Shown here: one piece after another, positions 15,465 to 23,265 of the stretch
Layout of the letters: each line of letters starts with the position of its first letter
How positions within the stretch are numbered: position 1 is the stretch's first letter
Assembly: GCA_019348445.1 (NCBI GenBank)
Contig: JAHWJK010000002.1
Span: forward strand, 1 to 31,377
Reading direction: 5' to 3'
DNA length: 31,377 nucleotides
DNA from: Actinomycetota bacterium
Lineage (GTDB): Bacteria; Actinomycetota; CADDZG01; WHSQ01
The notes under the pieces: model-generated
Told to the model about the DNA's origin: nothing
Database searches by the model: none
What the model saw: only the letters and a program-made list of their open reading frames with translations
Program-made: the position numbers and the translations under genes

Positions 15465-16646
15465 CTAGCTCCCGGTGTTGCTTGGAAGGCGGTGGATCAG
15501 ATCTTTGAAATTCGTTCTGACGAAATCGGACAGCCGGATGTCTTGCGACACGTGAAGCTTCCTCCGGATGCGCGCTTTGTGACTGCGAACCGTGCCGCGC
15601 GTGATCCCGAGTCGGCGTGCGATCTCGTGCTCTGTGCGCCGGTGCGAGAGGTGGATCAGCACGTCCCACTCTCGATCGGTTAGCTCCTCCGACAGCGCGA
15701 TCGGGTTCAGACCGTGGCGCCGCGGGTCGTCGGCTCGCCACGAGCGGCCTCCGCCCGATTCCCGCGCTCGGAACAACGCGATCTCGGCACGAGCGATGAC
15801 GTCGTCGGTGCTCCGCCCGGTGTTGGCTTGTGCAACACCGACAGAAACAGAAGTTGCTTCACCGACGACTTCGACGTTCCGGATCTCTTCGCGGCATCGC
15901 TCTGCAGCGAGGTAAGCAGTGCCGACCTCGGTGTCTGGGAGGACGGCTGCGAACTCATCGGTGCTGTAGCGGAAGATCTCGTCCGACACGCGCAGCGTCG
16001 TGTGGAGCACATCGGCAACCTGCCGCATGAGCTCGTCGTGGACCGCGGGGCCGTGCTTGTCGACGACTTCCTGAGCGTTGTCGAGTGCGATCAGGAGTAC
16101 CGAGAACGGAGCCGAGCTCCGCGACGAACGTGAGACTTCCTGATCGAGGCGTTTCGTGAAGGCTTCGCGCCCGTGCAACCGGGTGACCGGGTCGGCGCCC
16201 GCCTGCAGCTTGATCTCCTCTTGACGCGCTTTCGTGCGTGCAGCTGCTCCGACGCGGGCAACCAGCTCGCGGGGATCGGCAGGTTTGCTGATCCAGTCGA
16301 CGGCGCCACGCTCGAGTCCTTTGACGCGGTCTTCCGTGCCCGTGAGGGCAGACAGGAAGATGACGGGGATGTCGGCCGTGCGGGGGTTCGCCGCGAGCTC
16401 GGTCAGGACCTCGGCCCCATCCATGCCCGGCATCATCATGTCGAGAAGGATCACGTCGGGGTGTCGCTCGACGGCCAGTCTGATGCATTCTTCACCGTCG
16501 GCCGCCTGGATCACGTCGTAGCCCTGCGGGGAGAGCTGCATGTCGGCGAGCATGCGAAGATCCGGGTCGTCGTCGGTAACGAGGACCAGCGGCCTGTCGG
16601 AATCGGCACCTCGCCGGGGATTCGTCTGATGCGTCACGTTTCTCAT
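15465..16646 (-). CDS. REC - degenerate GGDEF - LuxR HTH response regulator (393 aa)
   Basis: There are three domains. The receiver (about 18-138) has TDDDPD, phosphoacceptor Asp69 in LLDMMMPGMDG and Lys121 in ISKPADP. The GGDEF-fold domain (about 150-305) starts ADPVTRLHGREAF, but its signature is RYSTDEF at 226-232, so both glycines of GGDEF are replaced by Ser-Thr. The C-terminus (about 318-383) is a LuxR-type helix-turn-helix: LTDREWDVL, EIARRLGITRGTVRSH, RIRRKLHV. The protein probably binds DNA under phosphorylation control. The middle domain may bind nucleotide rather than make cyclic di-GMP. It is the first gene of a three-gene operon. The start ATG has only a weak ribosome-binding site. 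Confidence 0.9.
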   Translation of the reverse strand: MRNVTHQTNPRRGADSDRPLVLVTDDDPDLRMLADMQLSPQGYDVIQAADGEECIRLAVERHPDVILLDMMMPGMDGAEVLTELAANPRTADIPVIFLSALTGTEDRVKGLERGAVDWISKPADPRELVARVGAAARTKARQEEIKLQAGADPVTRLHGREAFTKRLDQEVSRSSRSSAPFSVLLIALDNAQEVVDKHGPAVHDELMRQVADVLHTTLRVSDEIFRYSTDEFAAVLPDTEVGTAYLAAERCREEIRNVEVVGEATSVSVGVAQANTGRSTDDVIARAEIALFRARESGGGRSWRADDPRRHGLNPIALSEELTDREWDVLIHLSHRRTEHEIARRLGITRGTVRSHKARIRRKLHVSQDIRLSDFVRTNFKDLIHRLPSNTGS

Positions 16647-16739
16647 TGATCCAGGTTGTCACCCGGCCCCCGCGTATGGAATGAACCGTTCGCGTCATTT
16701 CCTTGTAGTCACTAGTGTCTAGGTGCACGCGACCACCCT

Positions 16740-16745
16740 TACGAT
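16740..16745 (+). promoter_or_regulatory. -10 box TACGAT, possible leaderless promoter
   Basis: TACGAT is followed by 7 nt and then the ATG at 16753. A second -10-like TAGTGT lies at 16713-16718, so the assignment is uncertain. Confidence 0.35.
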
Positions 16746-16752
16746 GGGCTCG

Positions 16753-17214
16753 ATGGACGAAGAAGACGTTCCAACGCCTGAGGGCGACCAGCCACTAGAC
16801 GCCGACGAGCGCGAGGCCCTTCAACAGGATCTTGTCGACGTCCAGGTTCTCAAGGAGATCCTGGGAAACAAGGGCATCCGAGGCGTCGTCTTCTATTGCC
16901 CCGATTGCGACGAGGATCATTTCCTCGCGTGGGATCTGCTCGCGGGGAACCTTCAAGAACTACTCGCCGCGGGTGAGTCTCCCGTCCACGAGCCTGCCTT
17001 CAACCCCGATCCGAACGATTACGTGTCGTGGGATTACGCCCGTGGTTTCCTCGATGGCTACGAGTCGTTCGAGCAAGAGGAGCTGGGCGACTCCGTCTTG
17101 AAGCTCGTACTCGAGTTGAAGACGCGCGGCTGGCGCCCCGACGAGGTGAAAGCGCTACTCGCGAAGGTCAATCTGCAGATCCCTCCGCTCGACGAACCTG
17201 CTCCACCCAGCTGA
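16753..17214 (+). CDS. DUF5319 family protein (153 aa)
   Basis: A soluble acidic protein restricted, as far as I recall, to Actinobacteria (mycobacterial relative Rv3412). Characteristic stretches are LKEILGNKGIRG, YCPDCDEDHFLAWDLL, VHEPAFNPDPNDYVSWDYARG and a C-terminal helical part. The CPDC pair with a following His may bind metal. The function is unknown. Starts at 16723 (GTG), 16744 and 16753 are all in frame; I prefer 16753 because TACGAT lies 7 nt upstream and there is no Shine-Dalgarno sequence. It ends 3 bp before ParA, so co-expression is likely. Confidence 0.85.
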   Translation: MDEEDVPTPEGDQPLDADEREALQQDLVDVQVLKEILGNKGIRGVVFYCPDCDEDHFLAWDLLAGNLQELLAAGESPVHEPAFNPDPNDYVSWDYARGFLDGYESFEQEELGDSVLKLVLELKTRGWRPDEVKALLAKVNLQIPPLDEPAPPS

Positions 17215-17217
17215 CCG

Positions 17218-18003
17218 ATGCCGCGAACCATCGCCTTCGCTAATCAAAAAGGCGGCGTGGCGAAGACGACGACTACGCTCGCCATCTCCGCCGCGTTGGC
17301 CGAACGAGGTCGTCGGGTGCTGACGGTCGACATGGATCCGCAAGGAGCGCTCACGTATTCGACCGGGATCGATCCGGACGCATTGGACGAGACGGTCAAC
17401 GACGTCCTGGTGAGACGGCTGCCGGTCGAGAAGGTCGTCGTGACGCGTGAGGTGGACGTCGTGCCGGCGAACATCGATCTAGCGGGGGCCGAGGCGATCC
17501 TGCTCGCGAAGACGGGGCGTGAGTATGCGTTGCAGCGGGCGTTGCGAGACGTCGGAGACACCTACGACTTCGTGTTGATCGATTGTCCGCCGTCTCTCGG
17601 GATCCTGACGATCAATGCCCTCACCGCGGCGCAAGAGGTCGTCATCCCTCTCCAGTGCGAGGCGCTTTCGCACCGAGGGGTCGGTCAGTTGATCGAGACG
17701 CTCGCGGACATCAGGCATTTCACGAATCCCGACCTCGAGATCTTCGGTCTCATCCCGACGATGTACGACGGCCGGTCGCTGCATGCACGCGAGGTTCTGA
17801 ACGATGTCGGCCGGCGCTATGGAGTCACGGTTCTGGAGCCACCGGTGAAGAAGTCCATACGCCTGGCCGAGGCGGCGCAAGCTGGCTTGTCGATCCTCGC
17901 TTATGCGCCGGGACACGCCGCCGCCGACGCCTACCGGGAGCACGCACGTCAGCTCGACGATCGGCGCGTCGATGTGAAGCTCCAGCCGGAAGGGGTCTCG
18001 TGA
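17218..18003 (+). CDS. Orphan ParA/Soj-type ATPase (261 aa)
   Basis: A deviant Walker A ATPase: FANQKGGVAKTTT (signature Lys11, catalytic Lys16), VDMDPQGAL, LIDCPPSLG (Walker B) and IPLQCEALSHRGVGQ. Such proteins form ATP-dependent dimers on DNA or membranes and position cargo. VPANIDLAGAEAILL, GREYALQRAL and the YDGRSLHAREVL region recall the actinobacterial ParA-like Rv3213c rather than the chromosomal ParA next to parB. No ParB gene and no parS-like site were seen. It follows the DUF5319 gene by 3 bp and overlaps a small double-CxxC gene by 4 nt. Confidence 0.93.
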   Translation: MPRTIAFANQKGGVAKTTTTLAISAALAERGRRVLTVDMDPQGALTYSTGIDPDALDETVNDVLVRRLPVEKVVVTREVDVVPANIDLAGAEAILLAKTGREYALQRALRDVGDTYDFVLIDCPPSLGILTINALTAAQEVVIPLQCEALSHRGVGQLIETLADIRHFTNPDLEIFGLIPTMYDGRSLHAREVLNDVGRRYGVTVLEPPVKKSIRLAEAAQAGLSILAYAPGHAAADAYREHARQLDDRRVDVKLQPEGVS

Positions 18004-18239
18004 CCGAGCAAGACGTTCCGAGCAAACACGCTCTCTACACCGCATCCGAGCGGCGGCCGCGGACGTGCACGATCGAGTGCTCGTCGTGTCGCGAAGAAAC
18101 GAGGGTGTCCTACCTGGAACTCGCCGCGCTTCTGTTCCCGGTTCACTTCCACGTTCCGCTGCTCCGATATCACCACTCGTGGATGCGCTGTCCGGCGTGC
18201 GGTCGGCGGACGTGGGTACGGATCCATTTCGATCGATGA
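18000..18239 (+). CDS. Small double-CxxC zinc-ribbon protein (79 aa)
   Basis: Two CxxC pairs, CSSC near residue 27 and CPAC near 65, probably hold one zinc ion. Between them is a Leu/Phe/His-rich stretch (ALLFPVHFHVPLLRYHHSWM). The ends are basic. The GTG start overlaps the ParA stop as GTGA, so this gene is translationally coupled to ParA and may encode its partner. The frame is open further upstream, but that part lies inside ParA. I do not recognise a named family. Confidence 0.7.
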   Translation: MTEQDVPSKHALYTASERRPRTCTIECSSCREETRVSYLELAALLFPVHFHVPLLRYHHSWMRCPACGRRTWVRIHFDR

Positions 18240-18287
18240 TCGTTACCGACTAGTCTTGCTCGCTCCGGTGAGATAGGGGGTTCTGAC

Positions 18288-18782
18288 ATGGCCACTCGTA
18301 AACAGAAGAAGCAGGTCAAAGTAGCGAAGAAGCAGATCGGCAAAGCCGCGGACAGCCTCACGAAGGTCGGCAAGAAGGCGGTCCGGACCGCGGGCAAGAC
18401 GGCGCGGGAAGTTGCGAAGACGCGCGACGCGAAGAGCGCCAAGAAGCAGGCGAAGGTAGCGCAGAAGGCAGTAGGAGCGGCCGCCGGAGCGGGGGTCGAG
18501 CTGGTAAAGACCGCCGTAGACGCGGCGACGAAATCCGCCAAGGGACTGTCGAAGTCGAAAGAGGTCAAGAAGGCGCGTAAGAACGTGTCGAAAGCCGCGG
18601 GGGCGAGTCGAAGTGCAGCCAAGACGACCGCCAAGACCGCGCGCAAGTCTTCGTCACAGGCCGTGAAGGAAGCGCGCGCTCGCAGCGCGGCAGCTGCTAA
18701 GAAGTCGAAGAAGGCTGCGAAGTCGACCGCAAAGAAGACGTCCGCCTCAGCGGCGAAGGCTCGCAAGAAAGTAGCGGGCTAG
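18288..18782 (+). CDS. Histone H1-like Lys/Ala-rich protein (164 aa)
   Basis: Almost entirely lysine, alanine, serine, threonine and arginine, with many KK and AAKK units and few hydrophobic residues other than a short GAGVELVKTAVDAATK segment in the middle. This composition matches bacterial H1-like proteins and the C-terminal tails of actinobacterial HU, which bind and condense DNA. The ATG has AGGGGG at 18275-18280 seven nt upstream. It lies 48 bp after the zinc-ribbon gene on the same strand. A nucleoid role is inferred from composition only. Confidence 0.8.
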   Translation: MATRKQKKQVKVAKKQIGKAADSLTKVGKKAVRTAGKTAREVAKTRDAKSAKKQAKVAQKAVGAAAGAGVELVKTAVDAATKSAKGLSKSKEVKKARKNVSKAAGASRSAAKTTAKTARKSSSQAVKEARARSAAAAKKSKKAAKSTAKKTSASAAKARKKVAG

Positions 18783-18856
18783 TCCGAAGTAACCGGTTCG
18801 TCCGCCGAGTCCGGGATTGCCTCATATAAGGGCTCAAAAAGGCCGATGATTAAGTC

Positions 18857-19792
18857 ATGACGACGAGGGGGCCGCGGCCCCAGCCTTCCCGCGCACAGTG
18901 GTTGCGTCGGCTCGCATACCGACGCAAGGACAGCGTCGCGTTCGTGTTCTCCGGTGGGGGCCCGCTAGGCGCGCTTCAGGTGGGGACGCTCAAGGCTCTC
19001 TACGAGCACGACATCCGGCCGGACCTCGCGGTCGGGACGTCTGTCGGTGCGCTCAACGCAACGTGGACGGCTTTCGATCCGACGCCGGACGGCGTGGCGA
19101 GGCTCGAAAGCACCTGGTTGCGGATGAAGGATTCGGACCTCTTCCCGGGCGGCGGCCGTTTCAAGGCATCGTGGGCTCGCATGCTCGTACGCGGCAACCG
19201 CATCCACGAGAACATCGGGATCAGACGCGTGATCGAGACGTCGCTCGGGCTGCCGCGTTTCGAAGATGCGCAGATCCCTCTAGCGGTCACGGCGACGGAC
19301 CTCGAGACCGGAGCCGAACGGATCTTCAGCTCGGGAGACATCATCGATCCGTTGCTCGCGTCGACCGCGATGCCCGGGATCTTTCCCCCGGTCCCGATAG
19401 GGGGTCGTAACTACATCGACGGAGGGGTCGCGAACAACGTCCCGATAGCACCGGCGGTCGAGATGGGAGCGACGACCGTCTACGTGATGGATGCGACGTC
19501 GCACTCGCGTCAGAGGAGACCGCTCAACCGCCCGGTCGACTACCTCCTTCACGCGTTCACGCTTGCGAGGGGGCAACGGTTCACCCTCGAAGCGCGGCAC
19601 TACGAGGAAAAGGTCAAGCTGGTCGTTCTCCCGTCGCCATGGCTCGACTTCTTCGTACCGTTCGCATCGCTCGAGTACACATCGAGGCTGATCGAGATGG
19701 CATACAAGGAAACGAAGCGGTTCCTCGAGTCCGGCAGCCTCGATCAACCGTTGCCGCCCGAGGTATCTGCGTCGGTCACTCCACTCAGCTAA
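18857..19792 (+). CDS. Patatin-like phospholipase, RssA type (311 aa)
   Basis: A patatin-fold serine hydrolase with oxyanion loop FSGGGPLGAL (31-40), nucleophile elbow GTSVG with Ser62, and catalytic Asp188 in YIDGGVANNVP. The Ser-Asp dyad is intact, so acyl hydrolase activity on lipids is likely. The N-terminus is basic and there is no signal peptide, indicating a cytoplasmic enzyme possibly associated with the membrane. A TATAAG at 18825-18830 may be its -10 box. No strong ribosome-binding site is seen. Confidence 0.92.
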   Translation: MTTRGPRPQPSRAQWLRRLAYRRKDSVAFVFSGGGPLGALQVGTLKALYEHDIRPDLAVGTSVGALNATWTAFDPTPDGVARLESTWLRMKDSDLFPGGGRFKASWARMLVRGNRIHENIGIRRVIETSLGLPRFEDAQIPLAVTATDLETGAERIFSSGDIIDPLLASTAMPGIFPPVPIGGRNYIDGGVANNVPIAPAVEMGATTVYVMDATSHSRQRRPLNRPVDYLLHAFTLARGQRFTLEARHYEEKVKLVVLPSPWLDFFVPFASLEYTSRLIEMAYKETKRFLESGSLDQPLPPEVSASVTPLS

Positions 19793-19804
19793 GCGGCGCC
19801 GCGT

Positions 19805-19810
19805 TATGGT
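19805..19810 (+). promoter_or_regulatory. -10 box TATGGT, leaderless promoter of glutamate dehydrogenase
   Basis: TATGGT is followed by 7 nt and then the GTG at 19818. The apparent upstream ATG at 19806 lies inside this box, which argues that it is not the true start. Confidence 0.5.
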
Positions 19811-19817
19811 CTGTCCC

Positions 19818-21125
19818 GTGGCGGACCAACCCGGGACACGATCGCGAGAAGACATCGGCGCACCTCCGCCGAGACCGGAACCGACCGATGACATGACGCC
19901 GTTCGAGGCGGCAACGTTCTTCTTCCACAAGGCCGCCGACCGCCTGCGGTTGAACGATCATCGTCGAGAGATCCTCGCATCCAGCTACCGCGAGCTCGCG
20001 GTCCAGGTCCCGGTCCGGATGGACGATGGATCGATCCAGGTGTTCCGCGGCTATCGCATCCAGCACAACGGGGCGCGGGGCCCGTACAAGGGCGGCATCA
20101 GGTACCACCCGTCGGCTGACCTCGATGAGGTCCGCGCCCTCGCGGCGCTGATGACGTGGAAGAACGCATTGATCGACGTGCCGTTCGGAGGCGCCAAAGG
20201 TGGTGTCCAGTGTGACCCCCGGCGCATGTCGTCTGGAGAAAACCAGCGTTTGTCGCGTCGGTTCACGGCGATGATCAGCTACGTCATCGGCGTCAACCGC
20301 GACATCCCCGCCCCCGACATGGGAACGAACGCGCAGACGATGGCGTGGATGATGGACGCCTACGGCCAGAAGTATGGCTATACGCCCGGCATCGTGACCG
20401 GGAAACCGGTCGAGCTCGGAGGTTCGCCGGGGCGCGAGGAAGCCACCGGTCGCGGTGTCGTCATCTGCACGCAAGAGGCGACGAAGCGACTCGGGACGGA
20501 TTTCGCCGGTGCGCGCATCGCGATCCAGGGGTTCGGAAACGTTGGGTACTGGGCGACCCAGCTGGCAGCACAAGCAGGTGCCTCCGTGGTTGCCGTCTCC
20601 GATGTGGGCGGCGGCACTTACAACTCCGGCGGTCTGGATCTGGAAGCCCTGTCCCGCCATCGTCTCGAGTCCGAGACTGTGGCCGAGTTCGCCGGCGGTG
20701 AGAAGCTCACGAACGAGGATCTCCTCGAACTCGACTGCGACATCCTTATCCCGGCTGCGATCCAGGACGTGATCACCTCTAGGAACGCCGATCGCATCAA
20801 GGCAAAGATCGTCGTCGAAGCGGCAAACGGGCCGGTTAATCCAGTCGCCGATCAGATACTCAACGATCGGAACATCGTCGTCGTGCCGGACATCCTGGCG
20901 AACGCGGGCGGCGTCACCGTCTCGTATTTCGAATGGGTGCAGAACATCCAGCAGTTCCAATGGGAGCTCCAACAGGTCAACGACGAACTGCACAAACGGA
21001 TGGTCGCGGCAACCGACGCGGTGTTCGATCGCTCCGAGAGCGAGAAGACGACGCTTCGTGAGGCGGCGTTCGATATCGCAGTCGACCGCGTGGCCCACGC
21101 CGCCGAGATCCGCGGCTACGTCTGA
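19818..21125 (+). CDS. Glutamate dehydrogenase (Glu/Leu/Phe/Val dehydrogenase family, 435 aa)
   Basis: This enzyme interconverts glutamate with 2-oxoglutarate and ammonia. Visible motifs are GARGPYKGGIRYHP, the catalytic PFGGAKGGV, PAPDMGTNAQTMAWMMD, ATGRGV and the Rossmann loop IQGFGNVGYWA, then VEAANGPVNP and PDILANAGGVTVSYFEW. The length fits the short hexameric class. Cofactor choice (NAD or NADP) is not decided from the sequence. I start it at GTG 19818 rather than ATG 19806, which lies inside the -10 box. It appears to be a single-gene unit. Confidence 0.95.
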   Translation: MADQPGTRSREDIGAPPPRPEPTDDMTPFEAATFFFHKAADRLRLNDHRREILASSYRELAVQVPVRMDDGSIQVFRGYRIQHNGARGPYKGGIRYHPSADLDEVRALAALMTWKNALIDVPFGGAKGGVQCDPRRMSSGENQRLSRRFTAMISYVIGVNRDIPAPDMGTNAQTMAWMMDAYGQKYGYTPGIVTGKPVELGGSPGREEATGRGVVICTQEATKRLGTDFAGARIAIQGFGNVGYWATQLAAQAGASVVAVSDVGGGTYNSGGLDLEALSRHRLESETVAEFAGGEKLTNEDLLELDCDILIPAAIQDVITSRNADRIKAKIVVEAANGPVNPVADQILNDRNIVVVPDILANAGGVTVSYFEWVQNIQQFQWELQQVNDELHKRMVAATDAVFDRSESEKTTLREAAFDIAVDRVAHAAEIRGYV

Positions 21126-21145
21126 CACACGACTCCGCGCGCTCA

Positions 21146-21154
21146 TTTTTTTTT
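21146..21154 (+). terminator. T-tract, possible weak terminator after glutamate dehydrogenase
   Basis: Nine consecutive T residues lie 21 bp after the stop codon. The preceding bases (CCGCGCGC) do not form a clear stable hairpin, so this is a partial terminator at best. Confidence 0.25.
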
Positions 21155-21289
21155 CTTCTCAAATTCGGACATAGCACCCCACTCCCGACGTTCCGCGGCT
21201 GAATTTGCACCGTCTCGGCGCAGGGGAGAGACACCGCTCGCCGAATCCTGACCTCAGCAGGCGTTACGAAACTTCGAGACAGGGAACGA

Positions 21290-21484
21290 GTGAACGAGAT
21301 GGAAAAGTCGAGGAACTGCCCGTTCATGTCAGGGCCGAAGGACCCGCAGGTCCGGGTGGCCCCGGTGCAGTGGTGGCTTGCGATCTCTCGTGACGTCTTC
21401 GTAAACGACTTCCGGCGCCAGGTGCGCAGCCGTCCCCCAGTCGCCTGCCGGCGCACCCCGAGTTTCAGCCTGCGCATCCGCTAA
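21290..21484 (+). CDS. Candidate small protein (64 aa), unknown
   Basis: A GTG-started frame with AGGGA at 21281-21285. By hand count 55 of 64 codons end in G or C, while first and second positions are much less GC-rich. This is the codon signature of real genes here. The protein is basic, with RNCPFMSGPKD, a hydrophobic WWLAISRDVFV stretch and an Arg-rich tail. ATG 21299 is an alternative start. No family is recognised. It could still be a chance frame in GC-rich DNA. Confidence 0.35.
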   Translation: MNEMEKSRNCPFMSGPKDPQVRVAPVQWWLAISRDVFVNDFRRQVRSRPPVACRRTPSFSLRIR

Positions 21485-21555
21485 CTCGCACTCGCCCCTG
21501 GTACGGCAACCCCTAGACTCGCCGCGACCCGGCGTTTACCGAAAGGGGTGCACGA

Positions 21556-21765
21556 ATGGGCGTCGAGAAGTCGATCGACCTCACGGCGACCGGCCCGTCG
21601 ATCGAGGAAGCAGTAGCTGAGGCCGTCCACCGAGCGAGCCTTACTTTGAAAGGGCTGACGACTTTCGAGGTCGAGCGTATCGACGGCTTGATAGACGGTG
21701 GCGAGGTCACGTACCGGGTCTTGGTCCGCGTGTCGTTCCAGATCAAAGAGCAAGTCCACGAATAA
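21556..21765 (+). CDS. Dodecin (69 aa)
   Basis: A dodecameric flavin-binding storage protein. The length and sequence (TGPSIEEAVAEAVHRASLTL, then LTTFEVERIDGLIDGG and the strand VTYRVLVRVSFQIK) match the dodecin family, which forms a hollow sphere holding FMN, FAD or lumichrome. GAAAGGGG at 21541-21548 sits 7 nt before the ATG. It lies 16 bp before the metallo-hydrolase gene and may be co-transcribed with it. Confidence 0.93.
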   Translation: MGVEKSIDLTATGPSIEEAVAEAVHRASLTLKGLTTFEVERIDGLIDGGEVTYRVLVRVSFQIKEQVHE

Positions 21766-21781
21766 ACGGGCCCGCGACTAG

Positions 21782-22810
21782 ATGCGTCTCGAACACCGAC
21801 GCCGGGAGCCGGCGCCGGGCGTGTTCCGCCTCGTCCTTCCGTTGCCGTTTCCCGGGCTCGATCGCGTCAACGCGTACTTGTTGGCCGGAGGTATCGACAC
21901 CACGCTCGTCGACTGCGGCATCTATTACCCGGACGAAGAAGACGATCACGGTTGGGCCGACGTAGAAGCCGCGATCGGCGCGTGCGGAATGGCGGTGACC
22001 GACATCAAGCGGCTGATCGTCACGCACTCGCACATCGATCATTACGGGATGGCCGCCACCTTCGTCGAGCGCGCGGGATGCGACCTCTGGATGCACGACG
22101 CCGTCGACGATGACCTTGCCGCCTACCGGGATCCGGAAGGGACCCGCAGCCGTCTGCGAGAGTTGTTCCGCGAACACGGCGTGGAGCCGGAAGAGGTGGA
22201 CGAACTCGTCAGATTCGAGGACTGGCGCGGGTTCGTCTCCGGGCTGGTGGAGCCGGACGTGAAGGTAAGCGGCTCGGAGGAGGTCGAGATCGGCCCCCGC
22301 ACGTGGCAGTTCGTCTACACGCCCGGACACTCGCGCTCGCACATCTGCCTGGCGTCGTTGGGTGATGGTCTGCTCATCTCAGGCGACCACCTGCTCCCGA
22401 CGATCACGCCGCACATCGACTATCGCAGGGGAGCCGAAGACGACCCACTCGGAGATTTCCTGAAGTCTCTGGACGTCGTCGAGAAGCTCGATCCTCGGCT
22501 GGTTCTTCCCGGACATGGACGTCCGTTCGAAGAGGGGGCCGAGCGCGCTCGCATCGTCGCTCGTCACCACGACCGTCGCCTGGGAGCGATCCTGCAGATC
22601 GTTCGACACGAACCGCACACGGCGGACGAGATCACCGACCAGATCTTTGGCACGACGCTTCTGAACTTCGAACGTCGCCTCGCGCTGGGTGAAGCTCTCG
22701 CACATATCCGTTATCTCGCCCGACGCGGCGAGATCGTTCGCACACAGAGAGACGATGGGACGTTCGTCTATCAGAAGGCATCGCGACGGCGGCGCGACGA
22801 AGACGACTAG
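21782..22810 (+). CDS. Metallo-beta-lactamase-fold hydrolase with C-terminal winged helix (342 aa)
   Basis: Metal-binding motifs of the fold are complete: VTHSHIDHYG (His82, His84, Asp86, His87), PGHSRSH (His183), ISGDHLLP (Asp202) and LPGHGRPF. After about residue 255 a basic helical region (HEPHTADEITDQIFG, EALAHIRYLARRGEIVR) looks like the winged-helix tail of LACTB2-like enzymes. Related proteins are RNases or thioester hydrolases, so the substrate is open. The stop TAG shares CTAG (22807-22810) with the stop of the convergent thioesterase. Confidence 0.9.
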   Translation: MRLEHRRREPAPGVFRLVLPLPFPGLDRVNAYLLAGGIDTTLVDCGIYYPDEEDDHGWADVEAAIGACGMAVTDIKRLIVTHSHIDHYGMAATFVERAGCDLWMHDAVDDDLAAYRDPEGTRSRLRELFREHGVEPEEVDELVRFEDWRGFVSGLVEPDVKVSGSEEVEIGPRTWQFVYTPGHSRSHICLASLGDGLLISGDHLLPTITPHIDYRRGAEDDPLGDFLKSLDVVEKLDPRLVLPGHGRPFEEGAERARIVARHHDRRLGAILQIVRHEPHTADEITDQIFGTTLLNFERRLALGEALAHIRYLARRGEIVRTQRDDGTFVYQKASRRRRDEDD

Positions 22811-23265
22811 TCCGAGCCCTTCTCCTCGAGCATCATGTTCGTCACGCGGCCCCCGGCCAACAGCTTGCCGTCACCGTCGAACAACTCACCGACGGCGAAT
22901 GCGACCCTGCGGGTCTTGTGAACGACCCGACCCTTCGCTCTGAGAAGCCCAGGTCGAGCCGGACGATAGAACTCGGTGTGCAGGTTCGCAGTCAGGAAGA
23001 CCTCGCCGCGATCGAGCAGTGTCCACGTCGACTGACCCATCGCGGTGTCCAGAAGCGCCGTCACCATGCCGCCGTGCACGATCCATCCATCGTCGCCTGT
23101 TGGGAACGCATGATCTGTCGTCGTATCCCATTCGAGACTGGCGTAGCCGGGGCCTAGGTCGACGAGGCGCCACCCGAGGAACGCCCAGATCCCCCCACGA
23201 GGAGCCCTCGTGTCGCCCTTTTCCTGCATCTCCAGGAAGCGCTCGCCGGCGCGGAAGTCGGTCAT
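22807..23265 (-). CDS. PaaI-type hotdog thioesterase (152 aa)
   Basis: A single hotdog domain with HGGMVTALLDTAMGQST, the helix that carries the PaaI-family active site, and later RPARPGLLRAKGRVVHKTRR and FDGDGKLLAGG. It probably hydrolyses acyl-CoA thioesters. An extended -10 (TGC then TATCTT, minus strand 23283-23275) lies 9 nt before the ATG at 23265, so its leader is very short. The open frame further upstream runs into the divergent gene. Its stop overlaps the convergent gene by 4 bp. Confidence 0.88.
   Translation of the reverse strand: MTDFRAGERFLEMQEKGDTRAPRGGIWAFLGWRLVDLGPGYASLEWDTTTDHAFPTGDDGWIVHGGMVTALLDTAMGQSTWTLLDRGEVFLTANLHTEFYRPARPGLLRAKGRVVHKTRRVAFAVGELFDGDGKLLAGGRVTNMMLEEKGSD

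Larger units (their letters stand above)
21126..21555. other. 430-bp region between glutamate dehydrogenase and dodecin
   Basis: It holds a nine-T tract (21146-21154), a candidate small gene (21290-21484), a weak hairpin GGACC-CGCA-GGTCC at 21340-21353 and a possible dodecin -10 box TAGACT at 21514-21519. I compared 21220-21290 by eye with riboswitch cores (glycine, cyclic di-AMP, SAM) and found no convincing match. Confidence 0.5.

Noticed and set aside
19785..21146. Minus-strand frame of 453 codons opposite glutamate dehydrogenase
   Set aside because: Antisense to a fully motif-supported gene and without any motif of its own.
21220..21290. Possible riboswitch (GGGGAGAG, CGCCGAATCC, CTCAGCAGGCG)
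   Set aside because: Fragments resemble glycine and cyclic-di-AMP riboswitch cores, but the required downstream conserved segments are absent.
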